Positions 25,677-35,228 of a DNA stretch of 64,000 nucleotides are shown piece after piece. The position numbers were made by a program, and so were the translations under genes. The notes under the pieces were generated by a model, which worked only from the letters and a program-made list of their open reading frames with translations, did not search any database and was not told where the DNA came from. The DNA comes from Crocinitomicaceae bacterium. Its GTDB lineage: Bacteria; Bacteroidota; Bacteroidia; Flavobacteriales_D; Crocinitomicaceae. Where the stretch lies: the NCBI GenBank assembly GCA_021325675.1, contig JAJTCM010000002.1, positions 372,001 to 436,000 on the forward strand. The letters run 5' to 3'. Position 1 is the first letter of the stretch, and the number at the start of each line of letters is the position of its first letter.

Positions 25677-27371
25677 TTATTCTTTAATGCAGCGCACGTA
25701 GCAACCGGTTGAAGTGGCCGTTGTCAGGCCGTTGTTATAGCTGTCGTCAGCATGGCGTGTAATGAAAATAAAGCGCTTTGGCTTCGTCGGATGAAGCATC
25801 CACCACTGGCTGTTTTCTTTTTCAAACACATCTTTCATTCCCATGGAACCGCCGGTTTGCGCGTTCAGGCTTGCCAGTACTGCGGGATCTTCGATGAGCT
25901 TTCCGTAATCGTCTTTTGTCATCAGCCTCCATCCTTCCGGGGCGAGCCCGCGCGGATCTTTCAAGGCATGACCGTTGTAAATGCGGCCGTATTTAGCTCC
26001 GTTGGCCGGGTCAAAATCCAGGTAGCACCACGCACCTTTTCCTGCCAGGTCGAAAGCTTTCCATTCTTCCGCGCTTTTTGCTTCCGGGATTGCATCGCCG
26101 TTGCGGTAAGCTGCCACATCCAGGTTTTTATCCATCAGGGACAAACCTGAGCTTTGAATACTGTAAAACGGGTTCATCGCCCGGTCGAAATAAGCTTTAT
26201 CCATTACGCAGCGCACATGATGACCGTTCCCGGTGTATGTTTGGGAAAGCTGGAAATGATCGTAGCCACTCACCAGCCGAAAAGTATAGACATCGGCTGT
26301 TTTGGATTCGGGGCTGATCCAGAAATCGGAAGTCCGGCCGTAATCATAGCCGAAGCCGCCATAGGACTCGTAATAACCGCTTGGAAGGGCGCCAAAGCCA
26401 ATTTCGTCAGCCGGCGGCTCAGTACAATAATCCTTACGCGGCCAGGCTGCCGGGTCTTTGAGCTTTTTTCCGGCACAGTAAACCGGTGAATCGCCCTTCA
26501 GGAAATCCGCCAGCTCTTTCCAGTCAGCCTGCTTGGGAATGTTGTAATTCTCCGGCGCAAGCCCGCGATCATCGATCAGTGCAAAATAATTGTAAACAAG
26601 GCCGAATTTTGGCGTAAAACGCTCATCAAAATTATAATGCGCATATGCCGGAACACGGTCTTCCATTGCTTTGTCCCATTCTTCCTTGCTGTTGCAGCGG
26701 CGCAGCTCATCTCCGTTACGCAAGCGGGTCACAGCCAGGTTTTTGGAATGCCAGGCCTGGTTGCCGAGCTTTAACAGTTGGTTTTCGGCCTTTGTGGAAG
26801 TGAGCTTGTCCTGGACAAAACGAATGGAAGCTTCCTGTGCTTCACTGAGACTATAACGGTCACCGTGCGGCAACTGGTAAACCCAGGCTTCATCCCGGTA
26901 ATTGGAGGAAATGGTCCAGAAATTGGCGCTTGACATCTCCAGCTCAACATCGATCACAGGTATCGCATTGAAGCCACAGGCAGAAGCTTGATTTTTCATC
27001 AGGCGGTAACCACCCATATTTCCTGCATGGTAAGCTTTAAGCTTGCGGAAATCAGTATCTGTTGGGACACGCCAGCCATCCGGGGCAAAACCACGGGCAT
27101 CCGTCAGCACAAAATGGTTATACTGGATACCGAGCGCCGCCTCATTTTTGGCGTTAAAATCAACGTGGCACCAGGCGGGCTGCTTGTTTTCTCCCGCTTT
27201 TTTGAATTCTGCTTTCGTGGCGGCAAAAGGAATGGCATCCCCGTTCCGGAAAGTTTTGATTACGGCGTTTTCGGTAGTCCAGACCATACCGCCAACCTCG
27301 TATGTTTTGGATTGGGCAAGGCCGGCTAAAGCAGCAGTAATAAGGAAAAAACAAAGCGCCGTTCGAAGCAT
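25677..27371 (-). CDS. Secreted protein with three FISUMP-like domains
   Basis: A signal peptide (MLRTALCFFLITAALAGLAQ) precedes three copies of a domain of about 180 residues. Their equivalent cores are DARGFAPDGWRVPTDTDF, DDRGLAPENYNIPKQADW and DPRGLAPEGWRLMTKDDY. Each copy also has a start of the type W...N..V..FRNGDAIP and an end with RCVMDK or RCIKE. This is the FISUMP (Fibrobacter succinogenes major paralogous) domain pattern found in many Bacteroidota surface proteins. No T9SS sorting domain is seen. The gene is first in an operon with the WG-Hint gene. Function is unknown. Confidence 0.82.
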   Translation of the reverse strand: MLRTALCFFLITAALAGLAQSKTYEVGGMVWTTENAVIKTFRNGDAIPFAATKAEFKKAGENKQPAWCHVDFNAKNEAALGIQYNHFVLTDARGFAPDGWRVPTDTDFRKLKAYHAGNMGGYRLMKNQASACGFNAIPVIDVELEMSSANFWTISSNYRDEAWVYQLPHGDRYSLSEAQEASIRFVQDKLTSTKAENQLLKLGNQAWHSKNLAVTRLRNGDELRRCNSKEEWDKAMEDRVPAYAHYNFDERFTPKFGLVYNYFALIDDRGLAPENYNIPKQADWKELADFLKGDSPVYCAGKKLKDPAAWPRKDYCTEPPADEIGFGALPSGYYESYGGFGYDYGRTSDFWISPESKTADVYTFRLVSGYDHFQLSQTYTGNGHHVRCVMDKAYFDRAMNPFYSIQSSGLSLMDKNLDVAAYRNGDAIPEAKSAEEWKAFDLAGKGAWCYLDFDPANGAKYGRIYNGHALKDPRGLAPEGWRLMTKDDYGKLIEDPAVLASLNAQTGGSMGMKDVFEKENSQWWMLHPTKPKRFIFITRHADDSYNNGLTTATSTGCYVRCIKE

Positions 27372-27400
27372 GACAATAGAGTTAATCGATTCGTAATGAG

Positions 27401-27408
27401 CAAATGTA
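27401..27408 (-). promoter_or_regulatory. -7 box for the FISUMP / WG-Hint operon
   Basis: On the minus strand TACATTTG matches TAnnTTTG, 29 bases upstream of the ATG at 27371. No good -33 element is seen. Confidence 0.45.
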
Positions 27409-27450
27409 ACAGAAAATTTTAATTCCCTTGCTACGTTGTTTGGCGTATTA

Positions 27451-27545
27451 TTTTCCCGCTGATGTTCGCAGATTTACGAACTCAGATAATTAAATATATA
27501 TCTGCAAATATCAGCGGGGGAATCAGCCAGGTCAGCGGGAGAAAA
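27451..27545. repeat. TCTGCG-type dispersed repeat with terminal inverted repeats, copy 3
   Basis: The left end TTTTCCCGCTGA (27451-27462) and right end TCAGCGGGAGAAAA (27532-27545) are inverted, with GTTCGCAGATTTACG and ATATCTGCAAATATCAGCGG inside. It sits between two divergent genes. Confidence 0.6.
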
Positions 27546-27556
27546 GGAATAATCCT

Positions 27557-27564
27557 TATTTTTG
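27557..27564 (+). promoter_or_regulatory. -7 box for the FAD dehydrogenase gene
   Basis: TATTTTTG matches TAnnTTTG, 17 bases before the ATG at 27582. Confidence 0.45.
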
Positions 27565-27581
27565 CTCTTTAAAACGAAGAA

Positions 27582-29135
27582 ATGCCCCAAATCCTCAATT
27601 TCCAGGTAACACCCGAACAGGCACAGGACAACGATTTCCTGCGTAGCCTGATTGCCCGGGAATTGCGCTGCCAGCCGGGGGAAGTGGATTTTGTATGGCG
27701 GAAACGCTCCATTGACGCCCGCAAGCGCCAAATTAAGATCAATGCGAGCTTCGAGGTTTTTGAGAAAGGAGAAAAACGCCTGGAAACAGCGCCGTTTTTT
27801 AAGGCACAAGACGTTAGTAAATCCAAAAAGGTAGCCATTATTGGTGCAGGTCCGGCGGGCTTGTTTGCTGCCTTGCAGGCTATCGAAATGGGATTGAAAC
27901 CTGTTGTTTTTGAACGCGGAAAAGATGTACGCTCCCGCCGCCGTGACCTGGCGAAGCTCAACAAGGAGGGCATCGTTAACCCGGAATCGAATTACTGCTT
28001 TGGCGAAGGTGGCGCCGGAACTTACTCCGACGGAAAACTATACACCCGTTCCAAAAAGCGCGGCGATGTGCAGAAGGCGATGCAATGGCTCGTGCATTTC
28101 GGTGCCGAACAAGATATTTTAGTGGATGCCCATCCGCACATTGGAACGAATAAATTACCCCAGGTAATTGTCAATATCCGCGAAGAAATTTTACGCTGCG
28201 GCGGAGAAATCCGTTTTGATTCCAGGCTGACTGACCTGAGGGTTGAAAATCAGCAAATCAAAGGCCTGACGATCAATGACAGCCAGCAATTTGACTGTGA
28301 TCAGCTGATTTTGGCCACCGGTCATTCTGCGCGCGACATTTTTTATTTACTGCACCAAAAAGGAATTAAAATAGAAGCGAAAGGCTTTGCCCTTGGCGTA
28401 CGGATCGAACACCGCCAGGAACTGATCGACCAGGTCCAGTATCACGGTCAGCTGAGCAACGATTTACTGCCGCCGGCTTCGTATGCGCTCGTAACCCAGG
28501 TGGACGGAAAAGGCGTGTATTCCTTTTGCATGTGCCCCGGTGGGATCATCGCGCCGTGCGCTACGGAACAGGAAGAAGTGGTTACTAACGGCTGGTCGCC
28601 TTCCAAGCGCAACAACCCGTATTCCAACTCAGGTATTGTGGTTTCGCTCGAACCAACGGATTTTGAAGGGTACGAAAATAATCCTTTCGTTTGCCTTGAT
28701 TTTCAGAAAGAAGTAGAAAAAAGCTGCTGGGAAGCGACCGGAAGAACGCAGCGTGTGCCGGTACAGCGCATGGTGGATTTCATTGATGGCAAAGTTTCTG
28801 CCGATATCCCGCGCTCCTCTTACCAGCCGGGAACAGTCTGCGTTGACCTGAATAAAGTCCTCCCGCCGATGATCAGCAAACGCCTGCGCCAGGCTTTCAT
28901 TGATTTCGGTAAAAAAATGCCGCGCTACCTGACGAATGCCGCCGTGCTTCACGCCCCGGAATCCCGTACTTCATCGCCCGTAAAAATCCCGCGCAATCCT
29001 GAAACGCTCGAACATATCGAAATCAAAGGTTTGTACCCCTGTGCTGAAGGCGCCGGTTATGCCGGGGGAATTATCTCTGCGGCGGTGGATGGAATGAATT
29101 GTGTGGAAAAAATCTCTAATGTGTTAATGGTTTAA
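27582..29135 (+). CDS. COG2509-type FAD-dependent dehydrogenase
   Basis: The 517-residue protein has an N-terminal domain of about 85 residues (LRCQPGEVDFVWRKRSIDAR) typical of COG2509 proteins, then the FAD-binding motif AIIGAGPAGLFAAL (about 89-102), NYCFGEGGAGTYSDGKLYTR, LILATGHSARDIFYLLHQKG and the C-terminal FAD region GLYPCAEGAGYAGGIISAA. The family is widespread and its reaction is not established. It is transcribed alone; an inverted repeat at 29119-29201 overlaps its stop and may act as a transcript end. Confidence 0.88.
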   Translation: MPQILNFQVTPEQAQDNDFLRSLIARELRCQPGEVDFVWRKRSIDARKRQIKINASFEVFEKGEKRLETAPFFKAQDVSKSKKVAIIGAGPAGLFAALQAIEMGLKPVVFERGKDVRSRRRDLAKLNKEGIVNPESNYCFGEGGAGTYSDGKLYTRSKKRGDVQKAMQWLVHFGAEQDILVDAHPHIGTNKLPQVIVNIREEILRCGGEIRFDSRLTDLRVENQQIKGLTINDSQQFDCDQLILATGHSARDIFYLLHQKGIKIEAKGFALGVRIEHRQELIDQVQYHGQLSNDLLPPASYALVTQVDGKGVYSFCMCPGGIIAPCATEQEEVVTNGWSPSKRNNPYSNSGIVVSLEPTDFEGYENNPFVCLDFQKEVEKSCWEATGRTQRVPVQRMVDFIDGKVSADIPRSSYQPGTVCVDLNKVLPPMISKRLRQAFIDFGKKMPRYLTNAAVLHAPESRTSSPVKIPRNPETLEHIEIKGLYPCAEGAGYAGGIISAAVDGMNCVEKISNVLMV

Positions 29136-29201
29136 TATGCGAATGTGCTAATAAATTTAGGGCGTTAATTAGCACATTAACTCATTAGCATATTATCACA
29201 T
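29119..29201. repeat. TTAGCACATTA-type inverted repeat
   Basis: The left arm (about 29119-29152, ATGTGTTAATGG ... GAATGTGCTAAT) and right arm (about 29168-29201, ATTAGCACATTAACTCATTA and on) are imperfect inverted repeats of about 34 bp. The left arm overlaps the stop of the FAD dehydrogenase gene. Confidence 0.55.
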
Positions 29202-29271
29202 AAAATGGTATGTCAGCCGCGCTAACGCTTCACTTCGTGGCTGCTGTGCGGTGCTGTTATCGATAGCTTCG

Positions 29272-31623
29272 CTATTTCTTCTTCGGAGCTGCTTTTTTAG
29301 CCGGTGCTTTTTTCGCTGCCGGCGCTTTGCGTTTTCCTTTGGAAGTTGGCTGGGATTCGGCGATCTGCAAGCATTCTTCTAAGGTCAGGTTGGCAGCTTC
29401 TGTTCCTTTGGGCAGTTTAAAATTGTCTTTCCCGATTTTCAGGTAAGCGCCATAACGTCCGTTGAGCAGCTGTACATCCGGGTTTTCCGGGAAGGATTTG
29501 ATGAGGCGGTTCGCGTCTTCCAGGCGTTTTTCCTGGATCAGCTCAATGGCGCGGTCTAAAGTAACAGTCATCGGATCGTCTTCTTTTTTCAGGGAAATGA
29601 AGGATTTTCCGTGCTGCACATAAGGCCCGAAACGGCCTACGTTTGCTCTCACTTCAAGCTCTTCGAACTCACCTAGGGCGCGCGGTAATTTGAACAATTC
29701 CAACGCTTCTTCCAGCGTGATGGAGTTAATCGACTGTTCCTTGCGGAGGGAAGCAAACTGCGCTTTTTCGCCGTCTTCGCGTTCGTCGCCAATCTGGACC
29801 ATAGGCCCGAAACGCCCGATGCGCACAATGATCTTTTTGCCTGAAACCGGGTGGTGCCCCAATTCCCGTTCGCCGGTAGCGCGCTCCGAGTGCTCAAGTG
29901 TATCTTCGACGCTGTGATGGAACGGCCCGTAGAAATCGTGGATCATCTTCGTCCATTCGGTCAGCCCCTGTGCGATTTCGTCAAATTGCTCCTCGACTTT
30001 CGCCGTAAAATGATAATCCAGGATGCGGTCGAAATGCTCCATGAGGAATTCCGTCACCACAATACCGATGTCGGTCGGCGATAATTTATTTTTGTCCTTT
30101 CCCGTTGTTTCTGAGCGGGTTTCGGTAGTAATATTATCGTTTTTAAGCTCGAGGTAATCGTACTCGCGCACTTCACCTTCACGTTCCATTTTCTCGACAT
30201 AACCGCGTTTCTGGATCGTGGAAATCGTTGGTGCATACGTGGACGGACGACCAATCCCCAGCTCTTCCAGCTTTTTCACGAGAGAAGCTTCCACATAGCG
30301 TGCCGCCGCCCTTGTAAAACGCTGCGTAGCTTTGATCAGCTGCCTGTCCAGGTTGTCTCCTGTTTTTACGTCCGGCAGGATTTCGGAGTTTTCCTCCTCT
30401 TCATCGTCAAGCGAAGACTCGAGGTATACTTTCAAAAATCCGTCAAATTTGATCACTTCGCCTTTCGCCTGGAAATATTCGCCCAGGCCGGAAGCCCCGA
30501 TTTTCACAGTGGTCCGCTCAAGCTGCGCATGTGACATCTGGGAAGCGATGGAACGTTTCCAGATCAGCTCATACAATTTGACTTCGTCGCTTTCCGCATT
30601 GATGGAATGCGCGCTGAAATCCGTCGGGCGGATCGCTTCGTGCGCTTCCTGTGCGCTGGCGTTTTTGGTCTGGTATTTCGTTGGCTTGGAATATTGTTCG
30701 CCGTAAGCCCGCAGGATCTCGCTTTTTGCCCCGTCCAGTGCAGTCTGTGACAAGTTCACGGAATCGGTACGCATGTAGGTGATTTTCCCTGCTTCATACA
30801 AGCGCTGAGCCACAGACATTGTCCGCGTTACTGAAAAGCCGAGCTTCAAACTCGCTTCCTGCTGCAACGTGGAAGTTGTAAAAGGAGAAGCCGGCGTTTT
30901 GGTGGCCGGTTTTTGCTGTACATCCGTTACTTTAAAATCTGCGGATTTGCATCTTTCTAAAAAAGCATTGGTTTCTTCTTTGGACGAAAACTGTGTGTTC
31001 AGGTCAGCCTGGAGTTTATCCTTACCCTTAGTAAATGTTCCCTGTACCCTATAATATGATTCGCTTTTGAAAGCGAGAATTTCTTTTTCACGCTCCACGA
31101 TCAGCCTTACCGCTACGGATTGTACACGTCCTGCAGACAAGCTCGGGCGTACTTTTTTCCAGAGTACAGGTGAAAGCTCAAAACCTACGATGCGGTCCAA
31201 AACACGGCGTGCCTGCTGTGCATTTACCAGCTTCACGTTGATTTCACGCGGCTTTTCGATGGCGCTCAGGATAGCGGTTTTGGTGATTTCGTTAAATGTG
31301 ATGCGTTTTGTTACTTTTTTCTCCAAACCCAATGTTTCATACAAATGCCACGAAATAGCTTCTCCCTCGCGGTCCTCATCCGTTGCGAGCCAAACCACTT
31401 CGGCTTCCTTCGCTAATTTTTTGAGCTCGCTGACAATCGCTTTCTTGTCCGCTGAAACCTCATATTGGGGTTGAAAATTGTTCTCAATATCGATAGCCAG
31501 CCCTTTGGAAGATAGGTCTCGTACGTGCCCGAAGCTTGATTTTACAACGAAATCCTTCCCCAGGTACCCTTCGATTGTCTTTGCCTTTGCAGGAGACTCT
31601 ACGATTACTAAGTTCTTGGCCAT
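29272..31623 (-). CDS. topA: DNA topoisomerase I
   Basis: TopA relaxes negatively supercoiled DNA through a single-strand break. The 783-residue protein has the TOPRIM domain (VIVESPAKAKTI at 6-17, DEDREGE at 83-89), LSAGRVQSVAVRLI, and the active-site tyrosine in YMRTDS (Tyr283). The C-terminal half has topoisomerase repeats (IGRFGPMVQIGDERE, VGRFGPYVQHGKSFISLK, NGRYGAYLKIG) in place of zinc fingers, as is usual in Bacteroidota. It ends in a Lys/Ala-rich tail (APAAKKAPAKKAAPKKK) that probably binds DNA. The ATG at 31623 follows a candidate TTAATTTG box about 40 bp upstream on the minus strand. Confidence 0.98.
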   Translation of the reverse strand: MAKNLVIVESPAKAKTIEGYLGKDFVVKSSFGHVRDLSSKGLAIDIENNFQPQYEVSADKKAIVSELKKLAKEAEVVWLATDEDREGEAISWHLYETLGLEKKVTKRITFNEITKTAILSAIEKPREINVKLVNAQQARRVLDRIVGFELSPVLWKKVRPSLSAGRVQSVAVRLIVEREKEILAFKSESYYRVQGTFTKGKDKLQADLNTQFSSKEETNAFLERCKSADFKVTDVQQKPATKTPASPFTTSTLQQEASLKLGFSVTRTMSVAQRLYEAGKITYMRTDSVNLSQTALDGAKSEILRAYGEQYSKPTKYQTKNASAQEAHEAIRPTDFSAHSINAESDEVKLYELIWKRSIASQMSHAQLERTTVKIGASGLGEYFQAKGEVIKFDGFLKVYLESSLDDEEEENSEILPDVKTGDNLDRQLIKATQRFTRAAARYVEASLVKKLEELGIGRPSTYAPTISTIQKRGYVEKMEREGEVREYDYLELKNDNITTETRSETTGKDKNKLSPTDIGIVVTEFLMEHFDRILDYHFTAKVEEQFDEIAQGLTEWTKMIHDFYGPFHHSVEDTLEHSERATGERELGHHPVSGKKIIVRIGRFGPMVQIGDEREDGEKAQFASLRKEQSINSITLEEALELFKLPRALGEFEELEVRANVGRFGPYVQHGKSFISLKKEDDPMTVTLDRAIELIQEKRLEDANRLIKSFPENPDVQLLNGRYGAYLKIGKDNFKLPKGTEAANLTLEECLQIAESQPTSKGKRKAPAAKKAPAKKAAPKKK

Positions 31624-31694
31624 GGTTTTGAAAATTTTAGATAAAAGAGGTGCAAATTAACTATTTTTAATTCCAAAAAGCAAAAAACTATTTT

Positions 31695-31732
31695 TTTTCC
31701 CGCTGATGACCGCAGATTTGCTGCGCAGATAA
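31695..31732. repeat. TCTGCG-type dispersed repeat, copy 4 (one arm)
   Basis: TTTTCCCGCTGATGACCGCA and GCTGCGCAGATAAC match the left arm of the copies at 18459 and 27451. The right arm is missing or too decayed to see. Confidence 0.5.
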
Positions 31733-31904
31733 CACAGTTTTTTGGAACCTGCCTGTCGGCTGTCGGCAGACACGGCGCTAAGTTAGCGAAAAGTATACGC
31801 GAAGGACTCCACGTGTTTTTGATTTACATAAACTTAGCGGGCTTTGCGAAAACTCAGCTTTACTTTGTGATACCCTATATTAACGAAAATTCACAACCTG
31901 CCAT

Positions 31905-31935
31905 TTTGACAGTTCTGAAATAATCCTTATTTTTG
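31905..31935 (+). promoter_or_regulatory. Promoter of miaB
   Basis: TTTG (31905-31908), exactly 19 bp, then TATTTTTG (31928-31935): the textbook Bacteroidota -33/-7 pair. The leader to the ATG at 31959 is about 20 bases. Confidence 0.75.
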
Positions 31936-31958
31936 TCCTTTCATTTTTAAAGCGGATA

Positions 31959-33395
31959 ATGGGCGATATTGATTTCGGACACAACAAAACAATAGACGAA
32001 TCGAGACAGGGGGAAGCTATCACGGTAGAAACGATCACACCTAACGGCAAAAAGCTGTACCTGGAAAGTTATGGCTGTGCGATGAACTTTTCCGATAGTG
32101 AGGTTGTTGCGTCTATCCTTGCGAACCAGGGATACGAAACGACCCGGAATGTGGACGAAGCCGACGTGGTTTTGCTCAATACCTGTTCGATCCGTGAAAA
32201 TGCCGAAACGCGTGTCCGCACCCGTCTCCACGACTTTAAAAAACGTAAAAAAGCACAACCCGGCCTGGTTGTCGGGATTTTAGGCTGCATGGCCGAACGT
32301 CTCAAACAGTCCCTGCTCGACGAAGAAAAGCTGGTGGATCTTGTGGCCGGACCGGATTCTTACCGCGATTTGCCAAACCTGATCATGGATGTGAACGGCG
32401 GCCAAAAAGCGGTGAACGTTTTACTTTCCCGCGAGGAAACGTATGGCGACATCAGCCCGGTGCGCCTGGATAACAGCGGGATTTCCGCCTTTGTATCGAT
32501 TACCCGCGGCTGCGACAACATGTGCTCGTTCTGCGTGGTGCCGTTTACCCGCGGACGTGAACGATCACGTGACCCGCAAACGATCCTGCAGGAATGCCAG
32601 ACCTTATTTGAAGCCGGCTACCGCGAAGTGACACTGCTTGGACAAAACGTTGACAGTTACCGCTGGAACATGACTTCTAAAGGCGAAGTTAAAGACGCGC
32701 AGCTCGGAACAGTTAATTTTCCCCAGCTGCTTGAAATGTCGGCGCAGGTAAACCCGGATTTACGCATCCGCTTTTCAACTTCCCACCCGAAGGACATGAC
32801 GGATGAAGTCATCCACATCATGAAAAAATACGATAACATCTGTGCGCATATCCACTTGCCTGTGCAGTCCGGAAATACGGAAATACTCACGAAAATGAAC
32901 CGTGGTTATACTAGGGAATGGTACATGGAACGCATCGATTCGATCCGCAAAATTTACCCGGAATGCGTGATTTCTTCAGATTTCATTACAGGCTTCTGCG
33001 GCGAAACCGAAGAGCAGCACCAGGATTCCCTGAGCCTGATGGATTACTGCGAATTCAGCTTTTCCTATATGTATACTTACTCGGAACGACCGAAAACTCT
33101 CGCTGAGCGTAAATACGAGGATGATGTTCCGGAAGAGGTGAAAAACCGCCGTTTGACAGAAATCATTGCCAAGCAGCGCCATTATGCGATGGTGACGAAC
33201 CAGCGCCATTTGGGACAAATACAAAAAGTCCTGGTGGAAGGCGTTTCCAAAAAATCACAGGAAGAGCTTGTAGGACGGAATACTTATAACACGAAAGTCG
33301 TTTTCCCGAAAGGTGATTACGAAAAAGGAACCTACGTCAACGTAAAAATAACCGATTGCACTTCTGCTACGCTTATCGGAGTAGTGATAGAGTAA
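31959..33395 (+). CDS. miaB: tRNA-2-methylthio-N6-isopentenyladenosine synthase
   Basis: MiaB is a radical-SAM enzyme that adds a methylthio group to i6A37 of tRNAs reading UNN codons. The 478-residue protein has the N-terminal cluster cysteines (Cys40 in ESYGC, Cys76 in NTCSIRE, Cys110 in GILGCMAER), the radical-SAM CxxxCxxC in [10 protein letters not shown] (Cys185, 189, 192), the [11 protein letters not shown] motif that separates MiaB from RimO, and a C-terminal TRAM domain. It has a consensus promoter. The sigma-54 regulator gene follows after 77 bp, so it may or may not share the transcript. Confidence 0.97.
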   Translation: MGDIDFGHNKTIDESRQGEAITVETITPNGKKLYLESYGCAMNFSDSEVVASILANQGYETTRNVDEADVVLLNTCSIRENAETRVRTRLHDFKKRKKAQPGLVVGILGCMAERLKQSLLDEEKLVDLVAGPDSYRDLPNLIMDVNGGQKAVNVLLSREETYGDISPVRLDNSGISAFVSITRGCDNMCSFCVVPFTRGRERSRDPQTILQECQTLFEAGYREVTLLGQNVDSYRWNMTSKGEVKDAQLGTVNFPQLLEMSAQVNPDLRIRFSTSHPKDMTDEVIHIMKKYDNICAHIHLPVQSGNTEILTKMNRGYTREWYMERIDSIRKIYPECVISSDFITGFCGETEEQHQDSLSLMDYCEFSFSYMYTYSERPKTLAERKYEDDVPEEVKNRRLTEIIAKQRHYAMVTNQRHLGQIQKVLVEGVSKKSQEELVGRNTYNTKVVFPKGDYEKGTYVNVKITDCTSATLIGVVIE

Positions 33396-33472
33396 ATAGT
33401 TTTCAGTCAATGTCATTATTTGGTCACAACAAATTAATGGCTATTAACTGCTGACTAACAACTAAAAAAAGA

Positions 33473-34717
33473 ATGAACGTACAACAAATAAAACAACGCT
33501 TCGGGATTATCGGCAACTCAGTGCACCTTAACCGGGCGCTGGAAGTAGCCGCGCAGGTTGCCCCAACGGATATTTCCGTGCTGGTGACAGGAGAAAGCGG
33601 TACAGGAAAAGAAATTATCCCCCAGGTGATCCACCAGCTGAGCTCACGCAAGCACGGCGAATATATTGCTGTGAACTGCGGCGCCATTCCGGAAGGAACG
33701 ATTGACTCAGAGCTTTTCGGACACGAGAAAGGGTCGTTTACAGGCGCGACGGGTGGACGGGACGGGTATTTCCAGGTGGCAAACGGCGGAACGATTTTCC
33801 TCGATGAAGTGGCAGAATTACCGATGCAGACCCAGGTCCGGCTGCTACGCGTGTTGGAGACCGGTGAATTCATTAAGGTCGGTTCTTCGAAGGTCATCAA
33901 AACAAATGTACGCGTTGTTGCAGCAACCAATGAAAATATGCAGCGTGCGATCCAGAGCGGCAAGTTCCGGGAAGATTTATTTTATCGTCTCAGCACCGTT
34001 CCGATTACCCTGCCCTCTCTTAAGCAGCGAAAAGAAGACATTCACTTGCTTTTCCGTAAATTTTCAAGTGATTTTGCCGATAAATACCGGATGCCGGCCA
34101 TTCGCCTGGCTGACGATGCCGTGCAGTTGATCGAAGCTTATACCTGGCCGGGGAACATCCGCCAGCTGAAAAACCTCGTGGAACAATTGTCCGTGATTGA
34201 GAGCAAACGTGAAATTGACAGCCAAACGCTTGCCAGCTACATTCCAAAACGGGAAGAACCGGGCTCAGGCCTTGTGAAAGCCAGTACCGTGCAGGAAAAT
34301 TTCTCTGAACGCGAGCTGATGTACAAGTTCCTCTTCGACATGAAAAATGACCTCAATGACCTCAAAAAACTGGTGGCCGAGCTTATTTCAAAAGGCGGCG
34401 ATATGCAGCTGAACCCTGATCAGGCAGCGATGATGAACCGCATGTACAATGATGTGATCGTTCCCGGCGAAACGGCCACAAACCTGCTTCCCCCCGGAAA
34501 AGAAGAGAGTTTCCCGCTCGCTGAAGAGCAATATGCCCAGGATTTCCAGGAACATGAAGAAGTGGAAGAATCGCTTTCACTGGAAGACCGTGAAAAGGAG
34601 CTGATCCAGAAAGCTCTGGAAAAGCACCGCGGAAAACGCAAATATGCCGCCGAAGAGCTGGGGATTTCCGAACGGACGCTTTACCGTAAGATCAAAGAAT
34701 TCAACCTGCCGAACTGA
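33473..34717 (+). CDS. Sigma-54-dependent transcriptional activator
   Basis: The 414-residue protein is an AAA+ enhancer-binding activator: Walker A GESGTGKE (40-47), the sigma-54 contact loop GSFTGA (87-92, a common variant of GAFTGA), Walker [11 protein letters not shown] (Asp111, Glu112), and a C-terminal Fis-type helix-turn-helix ([20 protein letters not shown]). There is no N-terminal receiver or sensor domain, so activity must be controlled in trans or by amount. A glutamate-rich linker precedes the HTH. The gene shares one base with the lptE start. This gene order (activator, LptE, TPR protein, SecG) recurs in Bacteroidota. Confidence 0.95.
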   Translation: MNVQQIKQRFGIIGNSVHLNRALEVAAQVAPTDISVLVTGESGTGKEIIPQVIHQLSSRKHGEYIAVNCGAIPEGTIDSELFGHEKGSFTGATGGRDGYFQVANGGTIFLDEVAELPMQTQVRLLRVLETGEFIKVGSSKVIKTNVRVVAATNENMQRAIQSGKFREDLFYRLSTVPITLPSLKQRKEDIHLLFRKFSSDFADKYRMPAIRLADDAVQLIEAYTWPGNIRQLKNLVEQLSVIESKREIDSQTLASYIPKREEPGSGLVKASTVQENFSERELMYKFLFDMKNDLNDLKKLVAELISKGGDMQLNPDQAAMMNRMYNDVIVPGETATNLLPPGKEESFPLAEEQYAQDFQEHEEVEESLSLEDREKELIQKALEKHRGKRKYAAEELGISERTLYRKIKEFNLPN

Positions 34718-35226
34718 TGCGTATTTTCCTGTATATCGTTTTATTCCTGGGATTAACTTCCTGCTGGCCGACAAGCGTTTCTTTCGTGGATAAGGGCTCA
34801 ATGCCAGAGGAATGGAAAACTTTTTCCGTCAAAACCCTGGAGAACAATGCAGCCAACGCACCTTTGAGCTACGCTGCGCAATTATCCGAGGACATCAAAG
34901 ACGGGGTGCAGAACAACACGCGCCTGAAGCTAAACCCAACGCCTAACTCCGGTGAAGTACAGATTGAGGGCGTTATTACCAATTACATGGTTTCTCCGGT
35001 AGCGATCCAGGAAGGTGACCTTGCGGCCAAAAACCGCCTGACGATCTCCGTTAATTTCAAGATTTTCACCAAAGCGCCCCAGGAAGACGAAATGAGCCTC
35101 ACCGCAACGCGCTTTTACGATTACGACAGCAACCAGGACCTGACAAGCGTGGAACAGCTGCTGATTTCGGAAATCAACAAGCAGATTGTGCAGGACGTTA
35201 TTAATAAATTACTTTCAAACTGGTAA
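34717..35226 (+). CDS. lptE: LptE-like LPS-assembly lipoprotein
   Basis: The N-terminus [16 protein letters not shown] is a lipoprotein signal (lipobox LTSC, Cys16). The body (169 residues in all) has ...VSFVDKGSMPEEWKTFSVKT, QIEGVITNYMVSPVAI and a C-terminal LISEINKQIVQDVINKLLSN, matching the Bacteroidota LptE family. LptE plugs the LptD pore that puts LPS in the outer membrane. Position between the sigma-54 activator (1 bp overlap) and the TPR gene (2 bp gap) supports the call. Sequence similarity to E. coli LptE is too low to see directly. Confidence 0.82.
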   Translation: MRIFLYIVLFLGLTSCWPTSVSFVDKGSMPEEWKTFSVKTLENNAANAPLSYAAQLSEDIKDGVQNNTRLKLNPTPNSGEVQIEGVITNYMVSPVAIQEGDLAAKNRLTISVNFKIFTKAPQEDEMSLTATRFYDYDSNQDLTSVEQLLISEINKQIVQDVINKLLSNW

Positions 35227-35228
35227 GC

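Larger units (their letters stand above)
31624..31958. other. Divergent intergenic region between topA and miaB
   Basis: No gene is visible in these 335 bp. The left part holds the topA leader and a TCTGCG-type repeat (31695-31732). The middle has a short tandem CTGTCGG duplication near 31753-31767. The right part holds the miaB promoter (31905-31935). Confidence 0.6.

Noticed and set aside
29272-29340. Lys/Ala-rich TopA tail as sign of a frameshift
   Set aside because: The tail is in frame with the repeats and similar basic tails occur in TopA of other Bacteroidota.
31748-31775. Terminator or attenuator from the CTGTCGG duplication before miaB
   Set aside because: It is a direct repeat with only partial pairing and no T run.
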